Source of the DNA: Lineus longissimus
Taxonomy: Eukaryota; Nemertea; Pilidiophora; Heteronemertea; Lineidae
DNA: 64,000 nucleotides
Reading direction: 5' to 3'
Assembly (NCBI RefSeq): GCF_910592395.1
Contig: NC_088316.1
Span: forward strand, 11,284,001-11,348,000
Positions 10,017 through 20,300 of the stretch are shown one piece after another. Every line of letters starts with the position of its first letter. Position 1 is the stretch's first letter. Under the pieces are notes generated by a model, which worked only from the letters and a program-made list of their open reading frames with translations, searched no databases and had not been told where the DNA came from. The position numbers and the translations under genes are program-made.

Positions 10017-10796
10017 ATAGTACGTTATCACAGTCATGATCACAACAACAGCATAACAAAGTTTGTTACCGAGGAGAGAAAAGAAACACGAAACGCCGAA
10101 GACATCTGGCATACCACGAAGGGTATTGCCAGGAGTGTAAAGAAGATAACGCAAGGCCCAAAAAAGGACATGGGGAAAAAATGGCATCAACAGATAGCTG
10201 ACAAAGCTGCGTCGATTAAGACGCATGTGTACTGGTGCATTAAAAACTGTGACGCAGATGAACAGAAACTGAGAGTTGGGATTGGTAATATCATTGACCA
10301 TTATCAAGGCAACCACAGCAAATGCAGCAAAGATTTGCGATGCCAGGAGGAACATTACGAGCCCTCGAAGAAACTGATTACGGACCCAGTCGCAGAGAAA
10401 TTGCTAAAAGACTATCTCTACAAATTGGACATATATAAAAGACCCCAAAATTATGCTGGATCAAAAGACACACTGTACGTAGAATCATTCAACCACGCCC
10501 TCCTCCAATTTCACGACAAAAGGATTGTCTTTGGAGAGAGGTCCTACAAACTGAGGACAAATCTGGCTTTGATCGACTGGAACGCGAATGTTAACCGTGA
10601 CCACACCTCCGTCAAATTTGTGTTTGATGCCAAGGCACCAAGGCGACAATTGGGAAAGCCAGTGTTGGTGAAAAAAACTTATGACTACCGTGATGAGATT
10701 CTGGATAGGTGGATGCACACATCCATGCACCCCCCACGCTTGGACTGTCCCATTCATAGTGAATTTGGCGGGCCTGTTCCAGGTTCAAGTCAGTAG
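10017..10796 (+). pseudogene. Kolobok-like transposase, C-terminal fragment
   Basis: The frame is open from 10017, directly after the foldback element, to the stop at 10796. The first in-frame ATG at 10170 is internal to the homologous region. Visible conserved blocks are HDHNNSITKFV, AEDIWHTTKGIARSVKKI, KAASIKTHVYWCIKNCD, LYVESFNHAL and LRTNLALIDWN. This pattern (W-H-x-x-K, H-x-Y-W, E-S-F-N, R-x-N-L-A) is that of the C-terminal half of animal Kolobok (T2) transposases. The N-terminal half and any THAP domain are missing, and no TTAA-ended element boundary was found around it. I treat it as a truncated relic. Confidence 0.65.
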
Positions 10797-11221
10797 ATTG
10801 TAGATCGCACCATGGCAGAAGAATTGAAGGTTGTTTCCCTTGCACTTACTACTGAACAAAGGGAAGCTATACATGCTTTTTTTAATTTCTATAATATTGG
10901 GACTATGTTGAATTAGACCATCCTCCAAAATTAATGAGGAGAATCAAGCACTGCAGGATGATATACAGAATGAGGGGAATATTCAAGGAGGAAATGATGA
11001 GCTAGAACCTTTGCCTGTGCCTGGTGGTGTAGTTGATCCACCCCCACCACAACTACAGGAGGAGGACCATGAACTATTCGAACCAGTTATTGCTCCTGTG
11101 CCAGGGGCAGATATGTGCCAACATTGCAATTCTTCTCCATGAGTGACTACTCATCCACAAAGATGGCTGGGAAATGGACAAGCACCCAGAAATGGAAATA
11201 ATGTGATCAGGAAACACCTTT
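10797..11221 (+). other. Decayed coding remnant with a Cys-rich motif
   Basis: Around 11117-11225 a frame reads CQHCNSSP, then an in-frame TGA, then a W-L-G-x-G-x-x-P-R-x-G-N-x-x-I-R-x-x-L-Y-K pattern. Such Cys-x-x-Cys plus N-x-x-I-R-x-x-x-Y patterns look conserved, but I cannot name the family with certainty. Acidic and proline-rich low-complexity sequence precedes it. It is probably a fragment of the same Kolobok-like element or its neighbour. Confidence 0.35.
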
Positions 11222-11257
11222 ACAAATGAAATGGCCAGGGCCATTGTGCTCACCTGT
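11222..11257 (+). repeat. Left-end fragment of the hairpin-terminated repeat
   Basis: AAATGAAATGGCCAGGGCCA and the following TTGTGCTCACCT are shared with 51862-51891. The core ATGGCC-AG-GGCCAT is a small perfect palindrome. After the shared block the two loci diverge, so this is a truncated copy or only an end. Confidence 0.6.
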
Positions 11258-11351
11258 CGATATGAAAGGGAGAGTTTGAGGAAGAACTTGTCATTGTTAG
11301 GGGTTAATCATGCAATAGTTGTGGGATGGTGTGGTTGGTCTTAAACGATGT

Positions 11352-12140
11352 CTAGTAATAGGACACGGCAGTATATACAAGTTTATGATCTGACCAATAA
11401 TTGTCTATGACATCGACAAGATCAATATCGTGTGATAGGGCGGTGTTGGTGAAGACAAGGTCTAACTTTGAGTCATAATCTGTAGTGTTTTTAGTCATGT
11501 GCTGGGTGAAATCAAATCCTTGCAGCATGTAGGTTTCTAACCTTGAATTATAGTTTTCGGTACTGGCTATTGACTTCATGTTGAAATCACCCATGATGAG
11601 GTATCTTTCAGTTGGTTCATATGTTGAAAGGCATTCCTGTAGTCTGTAGACCAGGTTTTGAAATGTGCAAGTTGGTGCTGTGTAGATTGCAATTACATGG
11701 ATCACTGTATGGGAGTCTTTTGGGTTGATGCAAATAGAGATAGATTCAAAGTCACTGCTGGAAATAAATTGCTTCTCCATTATCCTTATGTCATTTTTCA
11801 CATATATCATGAGTCCATGTGGTGGTCTTTGCATTGGATTGCTAGCATTTTGGTCATTGCGGACAAGTTGGAAATTGGTCATAGAATAGTGGTTGTCAGT
11901 ATCAGATCGGCGTAAACGTGTTTCTGCTAATGCAACAATTGACGTAGCTGTTATGTTTGGATCCAGTTTCAAATCATTAAAGTGTCCGTGAACAGATCTA
12001 GCATTGTGGTAGACAATTTTGAGTAGATTTGACGGTTGATATGACAGGGCAGTTCGTATTATTTGATGATTTGACCAAGTCTGGCTAACTACTTGCACTG
12101 AATGAATGTATTGGGAATTTAATTGATTGGTGAACATCAA
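11352..12140 (-). pseudogene. Helentron C-terminal endonuclease domain 2 (EEP fold)
   Basis: This open 262-residue frame is an exonuclease-endonuclease-phosphatase (AP-endonuclease-like) domain. The expected catalytic signatures are present: the N in YHNARS, the metal-binding E in LAETRL, GDFN in LIMGDFNM, and SDH in YWSDHKLVY. Such a domain follows the helicase in Helentrons and is thought to have been captured from a non-LTR retrotransposon. It lies downstream of a second, decayed endonuclease copy (12220-12906). The frame itself is open, but it has lost connection to the broken helicase frame upstream, so I class it as part of a pseudogene. Confidence 0.8.
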
Positions 12141-12219
12141 ATCTAATTCTGCATGTGGGCACTGGTATACTTTTTTCTTGGTTTTTTTGTGCTCGTTTCT
12201 TCATTCAATTGATAGGTGG

Positions 12220-12906
12220 TCAACATACCATTATCTGATTGTGTAAATAGATGTTGATGCCTTTTGGATTGTTTGGCAGATCTTTTGTGGTTTGTTCTCC
12301 AATAAATTGTTCGAGTTGATATCTCTCCATCATGATGGTTTGCAAGTCATTTTGGTACATGTTGAGCACTATTTTTTTGACTTTCACTGAATCTGGATCA
12401 TTTGCCAGTACCGGCTTGTCAATATTATTGAAATTTCCAATGATAAAGAATTTCGTTAATTGTTGGTACGGCAAAAAGCAGGTACAGAAATTGTTCATTA
12501 GTGTTGGCTAAGTGGAATTTGGATACACGTTTATGAAAAGGACATGGCATTGTTCACAAGAATTGGAATGTGGAGGCTGTAAGTGCAGAAGGATTGTTTC
12601 GAAAGTGTCTGTTCGATGGGTTGTTGTGTCTAAGACAGTGACATCATTCTTGATGTATATCATCAGTCCATGCATTGGTCTTACGATATTGTCTATTGGT
12701 GGGTAATCATTACGCACAAGTTTGAAATTTGGCAAAGCATATGTTTCATAGTAATCGGATTGTTTCAAGCGAGAATTTGCCAGTGCAATGATGGATGCTG
12801 TTGTGATGGTTTGATTTTGTTTGATGTCATCAAAATGATCATACACTGATGCGGCATCATGAAGACAATGGCCAGTTGTTTTCCCTGATAAACAGGCGTG
12901 TAACAC
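12220..12906 (-). pseudogene. Helentron endonuclease domain 1, catalytically dead copy
   Basis: Two overlapping-order frames (12906-12508, then 12498-12220 after a shift) align along their length with the endonuclease at 11352-12140. Matching blocks include IIALANSRLKQSD against IVALAETRLRRSD, FKLVRND against FQLVRND, and HGLMIYIKNDV against HGLMIYVKNDI. Catalytic residues are replaced in this copy: Glu is lost (AET to ANS), GDFN has become GNFN, and the SDH motif is not preserved (YLHNQIMVC at the equivalent place). It is therefore an inactive tandem duplicate lying between helicase and the better copy. Confidence 0.75.
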
Positions 12907-15121
12907 AAGGAGAGTTTGGTTTTCTGTTTCATCAATCTCATGTACTTCAACACTTTTGATGATTGTGAGATGGCATTTTCGTTGAGGTCAAGGATGTACA
13001 AGTCATCTATGGATCTGACTCGACTCAAGGCAACATAGTGTGAATGTTTCATTACGTTTGTTGGTGTTGTTTTCAGTACTTGGTCAGTGTTCATGTTAAC
13101 CACAAGCTTTTTAAATGTGCCGCCTTGTGCGGAGTGCACAGTTCTCGCATTGCTGGGTTTCAAGGGAAATTGACTTCTCATAACGGTATGCTGTCCCCAT
13201 AGGAATTGACGTTTGACTGCGAATATTGGTGTCCATGATTTGTCAATTGGATCTAAGTAAAGGGAGCGATTTGTTGCTCTTCTTTGTTATCCAATCTTTG
13301 TTTCTTCAAATTGAACCCATATAATGGAAGGATTTTTTACAATGTCTTTAAATTCGATATATTTGACAATGCAGGATGAGCCATTGACAATGCCATCTTC
13401 TATATCAGAGTTAATTGTTGTCGATATGTTAAAGAGACAGCGATCTTGAGTGTCCTTTGGAGATTTGCCGAGGCTTTATATGTGTCTATTGTTTTTAGAC
13501 TGTCATATATCTTTTGTTTTTGTTTTTCAGACACATTTGTTATGAGAACATCATGTGCATCGATTGTTACTTTTGTAGTTGTTGTTTTTTCGTAAAGGTT
13601 ATTGTTATGTTTATATATGTGGGGTATATCTTCAGGATAATTTGTATCATTTGGGGTGATCATACGTGTTTTCAATTGCGTCAAGTCATCTTGCGTTTGT
13701 TTTCCACTTCTCAGTCTATTCAAGATGTTTGCAAATGTCATGTCGCCTTGCTGCCTCATTATTTGATCGAGTTCGTACACAACAAAGTGTTCTTGCCAAA
13801 AATTACCTGCCAAGTAGGCATTTGGTGCATTTGAATCTTCAAACACATAACTGTCAAAACATGGTTGCAGTTGATACATATCACCAATGGCAAGGACATG
13901 TATTCCTCCAAATAGCTTCTTGTTGTCCATAATGTCTGCAAGTCTCTGATGTATGAAAGAGAACATCCCACAACCGACCATAGATATCTCATCGATGATA
14001 AGGACTTTTAAGTGTCTATATTTGGCTCGTAGTCTATTTCGTTTTTCCATGATCAGGGGTATGTAGTCAGCTTTGAAATTCTTTTTGAATGGTATACTAA
14101 ACGCCGAATGTATTGTTGAGCCTTCTACAACATATGCCGCATATCCACTGGGGGCTATTATTTGTATTCGCAGATCCTCTGGATTCTGACCTTCTTCGGA
14201 ACATAAGTGTCTCAGCATAAATTGATATAAAGCTTTAACTACTTGTGATTTACCAACTCCTGCCCCGCCTGTTAGGAATGTACACAGTTGATCATCACTG
14301 GTCTTCAATCTTTGTACGATATGTGTGAAAAACTCTCTTTGCTTATGGTTCAAAGTCCTCAGCAAATCTTTGTAGTGATCATCTGGCAATCTTTTTCCAA
14401 TCAATTCAACTTCTTGAGCTGGTGGACGAACTGAAATACCAAGGTCTTGGCCAATGTCATAGGTCTTTTGACGATCTGAACGCTCTGGGTCGAAGAATAA
14501 GCATTCACTACTTTGAACAGTGTCCTCAATTTTATCTTGCTCCATGATATCACCTTCTTCAGCTTGGGCAAAAGCCTCTTGTAACTCGTCAATGTTATTT
14601 TCATATTGTCTCCGCTTGGCTTCAATACTTGTATTTGTTTTCAGGTAGTTGTAATGTTGTTCATAGGTTTCAAAATCTCTTAGCAAATTGTCTTCAGATG
14701 TCGTCCATGGGTGGAATAGTAATATTCTCTCCCTATAATATGCTTCAGAATCGTTGTCTTTATTGAATTTCACATATATGATGACCTTCGGTTTATTTCT
14801 TTTCGTTATTTTGATACCACTCTTTGTGATGTAGGATTTTTCTACACTAAAATCATGGTCCTCATTTCTATTGCATGCATGTGTTGGCGTTGTTTGGTCG
14901 TCAAGGTCACTGGAATCATCAGAGGGGTAATCATCTAAGTTGTCTTGAAAGAGATCATCATCTTCTTGAGTTTTTGGATATGTAATTGTGAAGCAAGCCA
15001 CATAATCTGCTTGGCAATACTGTCTTAGACAAAATGGTCTTTTTGCATAGAGGCCAATGTTCCCTCGGGTTTGTACATCAGTTGAGTTTGGTGATAATTT
15101 CTCTAATTTGTCTTGGTCTTC
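12765..15121 (-). pseudogene. Helentron PIF1-type helicase, broken
   Basis: The frame opens after TAA 15122-15124 and runs to 13400, with KRPFCLRQYCQADYVACF near its start. Helicase motifs are clear: Walker A GGAGVGKS (14269-14246), Walker B as LIIDEISMVG, then GDMYQLQP. The end of the domain continues in another frame at 13181-12765 with TVHSAQGGTF and VALSRVRS, the usual last PIF1 motifs. Between them (13399-13182) the homologous sequence DGIVNGSS and WVQFEETKIG is readable but carries a frameshift near 13400 and an in-frame TAA near 13283. PIF1-type helicases unwind DNA during rolling-circle transposition. This piece lacks Rep, which lies 20.8 kb away beyond the composite insertion. Confidence 0.85.
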
Positions 15122-15307
15122 TTATTATAATTGACGGACTCCATTTTGAATGTTCGGTACCAACTGTAGTTGATCAAGAGTGTACATGCGTAATAGTGTA
15201 GCTACGCGTACATAATTTAGGTAAACAAACCTTTGTCCCCTCGAATCTTCTAAACTACGCATTGCCGGGAGACATCAGCGCTGGAGAGCGTTGCTTTACT
15301 ATCTGGT

Positions 15308-15397
15308 GTGTGCTCTTTCTTTCTTTCTTTCTGTCTTTCTTTCTTCCCTCCCTCCCTCCCTCCCTCCCTCCCTCCCTCTCTCTCCCTCTCTCTCTCG
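15308..15397 (+). repeat. Polypyrimidine microsatellite (TTTC)n-(CCCT)n-(CT)n
   Basis: About 90 bp of pure pyrimidine: CTTT repeats, then CCCT repeats, then CT repeats. The Tx1 5' UTR begins right after it. A matching (CTTT)n run is found directly after the Tx1 3' end (21726-21746). Confidence 0.9.
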
Positions 15398-15582
15398 TAG
15401 GGGGAGGTCACGTTTCATGTCGGTCTCCGATACTTTCACAGTTTTCGCTTATTTAGGTTTCACGTTTCTTTTCGCTTTTTGGTTCTTTGTTTTCGTTAAT
15501 ATTCAGGCTAGCTTCTGGCTGGTAAGTTTTGGTCACTTTTTGTGGCCTTTGTGGGCTTTTGGGAACTTTGGTTTTCAAAATC

Positions 15583-17031
15583 ATGCAGGATTCTCAGGTT
15601 CCTGGGCCTAGCAAGGCATACACTACACCATGCAATAGGCCTACACATACGTCAGGCACTGGTAGTGCAGACGGGCCTAGATCACCAATCAATAGCAGCA
15701 AATCATTTGCAGAGGTATTGGATAATCCAATGAGTCAATTGATAAAAGAGGACCTTTTCTGGGGTATGAGCCGAGAACACGGAATACAATGCAGGTTTAT
15801 TGATGACGCTACCTTGGACGATTACTTGCTCCCAATAGCTAAAATTGTCGGAGCAGAGAATATTGTCGCTGCTTCTAAATGTGAGAGAAAAGCGAAGGTT
15901 TTCTTTACGTCTATGACTTTTGCGAATATTGTTACTGCTCATGGGTTGACTGTGAATGGACACTTCTTAGACGTTCATCCGGTTGGAAAGCCGACTACCA
16001 ACCTCATTATTTCCGGGGTACCACCCTTTCTGCCCAACGATGCCATAATAATGCAGCTTCGTCAATTCGGAACAGTAACCAATAACATCCGTTACATCCC
16101 TCTTGGTACCAGGCAAAAGGGCCTAAGTCACATCAAGTCTTTTCGTAGACAAACTAGGATAAGTCTCGATCCCGGGGCAGAGCTGCCGTATACTCTGATG
16201 GTTCCGTCTGGTCCTGACATGGTCAAGGTCTACTTGTCAACAGATAACAATCTACGGTGCGATATGTGTAAGAAAATCGGCCATCCTACGCGTCGTTGTC
16301 GTTCAAAAGCAAATTCAACTACTGTGGCTCCTCCTGTCGCAGGAAAAGCACAAGCCGCTTTGTTGGCTTCGACAAATGATCCAAAAACAAGCACCCCAGC
16401 CATTCCCACTGTCGCAGGACCTGCAGCGCAGGAGTCCGTTGGAGACTATGTTTCAAAATCAATCAGGAGTGTTGTTGTGGACCCAAAGGCCAGCACTGAC
16501 CGTCAAAATCTAGATTCCTCTCAAGATGACACTCAACCACGCCTAGGTTTGAATACGGATTCTCTGCAAGATCCTATGGAAACCTCTCAAATAGACAGTT
16601 TCAACCCTCTTGTTGGCAATGCACAGCCCCATCAACCAGTTGACACGCCCTCAGTCGATACTCTTGTGGATACGGGCTTGCCGTTCACTCTCGATGGCTT
16701 GAACTTCTCTCTAACGGCCCCTTACGTATCTGGAAATGCTGCTGAGAGTGATTCAGTTCCGACAAAGAACGACAGTCATCAAGCGTGCCTTCCATCCAAC
16801 CCAGCAACTAGAAAGTCGCGTGCTAGGTCTTTGTCGCCTACCCCATCAACGTCACCGCACAATAGTGACTCGGTCTCGCGCAAGGTCCCACGTATTGAAA
16901 AAACTATATCTGCAACAAACGCACAACCTCCTGATGAACCCATTGCGGAGCTTGGGAATGATGATGCGGAGGATGGATCAGCTATGGATCTGGATCGCTC
17001 CTTTGACACAATGTCCCAGATATCCGTCTAG
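15583..17031 (+). CDS. Tx1 LINE ORF1 protein
   Basis: The first ATG of the frame is at 15583 and the frame ends at TAG 17029-17031 (482 residues). An N-terminal half of about 220 residues is globular-looking. A single zinc knuckle follows, C226-x2-C229-x4-H234-x4-C239 (CDMCKKIGHPTRRC). After it comes a long Ser/Thr/Pro-rich, probably disordered region with an acidic end. ORF1 products of LINEs bind the element RNA. The frame continues past the TAG in the same phase into the 87-residue frame at 17041, so the natural product may be longer. Frames before 15583 lack an ATG. Confidence 0.8.
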   Translation: MQDSQVPGPSKAYTTPCNRPTHTSGTGSADGPRSPINSSKSFAEVLDNPMSQLIKEDLFWGMSREHGIQCRFIDDATLDDYLLPIAKIVGAENIVAASKCERKAKVFFTSMTFANIVTAHGLTVNGHFLDVHPVGKPTTNLIISGVPPFLPNDAIIMQLRQFGTVTNNIRYIPLGTRQKGLSHIKSFRRQTRISLDPGAELPYTLMVPSGPDMVKVYLSTDNNLRCDMCKKIGHPTRRCRSKANSTTVAPPVAGKAQAALLASTNDPKTSTPAIPTVAGPAAQESVGDYVSKSIRSVVVDPKASTDRQNLDSSQDDTQPRLGLNTDSLQDPMETSQIDSFNPLVGNAQPHQPVDTPSVDTLVDTGLPFTLDGLNFSLTAPYVSGNAAESDSVPTKNDSHQACLPSNPATRKSRARSLSPTPSTSPHNSDSVSRKVPRIEKTISATNAQPPDEPIAELGNDDAEDGSAMDLDRSFDTMSQISV

Positions 17032-17040
17032 TTCGACAAC

Positions 17041-17304
17041 ATGTCTCAAGCTTCAGATGTACAGTCTGACCCATTTGCCATCATAAAAGCAAACGAATCA
17101 GGAGATCTCTTCTCGAACAGGAGGGTCATCGAGTTTCTAAAATACGTTAAAGGTTCTCCAAAGCCCCTGCTAAAGGCTAAAGAGTTTACTAATGATGTCG
17201 GGAAGCTGCAGAGAAGTCTTCGCAACTACAGAAGTACAAACAAACTTTCGTTGGGGGACCAAAGGAAGATAACAAGACTTGTCGACCATCTGAATAAATC
17301 CTAA
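17041..17304 (+). CDS. Short frame continuing ORF1 after an in-frame TAG
   Basis: These 87 codons are in the same phase as ORF1, which stops ten bases upstream. Only TAG and three sense codons separate the two. The content (RRVIEFLKYVKGSPKPLLKA, then KLQRSLRNYR) is a compact, charged, helical-looking domain, like the C-terminal end of other ORF1 proteins. Either the TAG is a recent mutation, or the stop is read through, or re-initiation occurs at ATG 17041. The sequence alone does not decide. ORF2 begins 27 bp after its stop in a different frame. Confidence 0.6.
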   Translation: MSQASDVQSDPFAIIKANESGDLFSNRRVIEFLKYVKGSPKPLLKAKEFTNDVGKLQRSLRNYRSTNKLSLGDQRKITRLVDHLNKS

Positions 17305-17330
17305 CTTTCTATCTACCTACGTATCTTCCA

Positions 17331-20300
17331 ATGGCTTGTTTGGTTGTTGTCTTGATTATGTCTCTGTCCGTTATTTCGGCTAATGTTAATGGTTGCCACG
17401 ATTCATTAAAACGTGCAGAAACCCTTAGCTTCTTAAAATTGCTCAAATCGGATGTTTACTTCTTACAAGAAACGCACGCTTCCTCAGCAGATGAGGCATT
17501 TTGGAACGTTGCTTGGGGTGGCACTATTCATTTTTTTCACGGAACCGTAAATGCTAGAGGAGTAGCCATTCTCTTCTCTTCCAGGATGCTAGGGTATGAT
17601 GTTTCGGTCAATTATCCCGTAGCTAGTAGGTGCATTCATATCCACGGTACCTTCAAAGGACACGGTCTCAACTTCCTAAATGTTTACGCGCCCAACAATG
17701 GGGCTGATCGTATAGCGTTTTATAAAACAATTGGTACATACCTCGCTTCCATAGACAACGATGATCCTTTCATTGTGGGTGGTGATTATAACTGTACCCT
17801 TACGCCTAGTTTTGACCGACTGAGCGGCAAGGAAACCAACGTTGCTTCGAGTCATGCTTTGAGAGACGTCATCAATAAGCATGAGCTAATTGACATTTGG
17901 CGTTCAAAAAATCCAGATAAGATTGAATTCACATGGTCCTGTCGCACGAACCTAAGGAATTCCGCAGCGAGGCTTGATCGTTTCTATGTTTCAGACTACA
18001 TTGCAAATCACGTTTCTCAAGTGGAGACCCTGAAAGCTTTCAGGTCTGATCACTCACCGGTAAAACTTCTTATCCAGTTACCAAACAAAACGTCAATTCC
18101 TTCACCACACTGGTGTCTGAACACTGATATCCTCTCTGAGACTGCATATGGCAGGGAAGTTCGTGATTTTTGGACATCTTGGCAAGCCTGCAAAACCCAG
18201 TATGACTCTCTCTCTCTTTGGTGGGAGATTGGAAAGAATCGGCTCAGGTTGATCTCTAAGCAACATTCCATAAGGAAGAACAGAATAGCCGCTGCTGAGG
18301 AGAACAAACTAAATCAAGGGATTCATAGGTTGGACTTGCTTCCCAAGCCACTTGACTTGGCCGATACAGCTGAGCTTGAGGAGAAAAAGCAGCTACTTCA
18401 GACTTTGAAGGAAAGGAAAATTCGCGGAGCATGTGTCCGGTCACGTTTCCAGTTCTTGCATCATTTTAACGCGTCAACGTCTTATTTCTTTAGCTTTGAA
18501 AAGAAGAAGGGCATAAACAGGACAATTTCTAACCTGAGGAAGGAATCTGGAGAAGTGGTCACTGACCCCAACGACATACGGGATATGGCAAAAGATTTCT
18601 ACTCCAATCTCTTCGCAAAGGAGCCAACTGATTCCGATGCTCAGGATCATTTGCTTCGTGATCTACCAACACTATCCGAAGACCTCAGGAACTCTTGTGA
18701 TAGTCCCTTAACGCTCGATGATCTCACGGAAGCTTTCTCAACCAGCTCGAGTAATAAATCCCCAGGTATAGACGGTCTACCTTTTGAGTTTTATAAAACG
18801 TTTTGGAGCATACTAGGTCCTGACTTACTAGATGTTTTCACCTATGCTGTCGCAAAAAGCGAGCTACCTATATCGTGTAGACGCTCAGTTGTTACACTTT
18901 TGCCTAAGAAAGGGGACCTCAGTTGCCTAAAAAATTGGCGTCCTGTATCACTTCTGTGTTGTGATTATAAACTCTTCACAAAGGCCTTATCAAACCGTTT
19001 AAAACACTGCCTACCGGAGGTCATTCACCCTGACCAGTCGTATACGGTTCCAAATAGGTCAATTCTCAATAACATATCGCTTCTACGAGATACGCTTTTC
19101 TACTACAACAAGAACAACCTAGATCTTGCAGTTGTTTCCATTGACCAGGAAAAAGCGTTTGATCGGATTGATCATGATTGGCTCTTTCGTGTCCTCCGGA
19201 CTCTTGGTTTCGGAGAGTTCTACATATCCTGTATCAAACTTCTATACGTTGATGCTGAGTGTATTTTGAAAATCAATCGATCTCTTGGTGCTCCTTTTGG
19301 ATTCACTCGTGGAATTCGACAAGGTTGTCCATTGTCGGGGTCGCTCTATGCTATTGCAATTGAGCCTCTTCTCAATAACATTCGGATGAATCCTGATATA
19401 CAAGGGTTGTCTTTTCCAGATACGGATTTACCACCTACTAAACAGAGTGCGTATGCTGATGACTTAAATGTCTTTATTACATCCAATCCAGGGTTCGTGG
19501 CTTTAAAAAACTGTATCAGCACTTATGAGAGGGCCAGTTCGTCCAAGGTCAACTATATAAAATCCACAGGTCTATGGTCCGGTGCGTGGCGGAATAGACC
19601 TGATCGACCACTCGGGTTGTTGTGGAACAACAAGGGCGTGAGAAGTCTCGGAATCTTTCTTGGCAACGAAACGTTGTTTGAAAAACAAAACTGGGATAAC
19701 ACCATGGAGAACCTCAAGGTGAAATTTGGGGCATGGACGCCTGTCCTTAACTGCTTGTCTGAAAGAGGCAAGGTGTTGCTTATTAACAGTCTTGTTCTGT
19801 CAACACTTGTATACAAGCTTCAAGTCATTACACCCCCGGCTACATTGGTGGCTGATGTTCAGCGACTCATGCTAGATTTTTTCTGGACCAACAACAAACA
19901 CTGGATACCTTCGGAAATTTTGTCTTTACCAGTTTACGATGGTGGCCTTGCGCTTGGCAATGTCAAATGCAAAATCAGAGCTTTCCGACTACGGTTCCTC
20001 AGAGACGTCCTTTACGGGGAAAGGGGTCATCCCTGCTACGCTGTTGCTCTCTACTACCTCAAGAGTCTTCTAGGCCTCAGCTATACCCAGGAATTTCTAG
20101 TTGCTCGTTTTCCAAACGAGATCATCCGCACTCTCCCAAGGTTCTATTCGGAGACAATTCGTACCATCTCCCAGATCTCCATAATTCGTGAACCTGACAC
20201 TCTAACCCTCGAACAAATTATCTCCGAACCAGTCTTCTTTAACCCGGATATTCTCCCTAACTTCTCTCCAGTAAACTCGCTCTTAGCCAAGGCTGGTGTA

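Noticed and set aside
15262-15611. Ser/Pro/Leu-rich frames over the pyrimidine tract
   Set aside because: They are encoded by (TTTC)n, (CCCT)n and (CT)n and are not genes.
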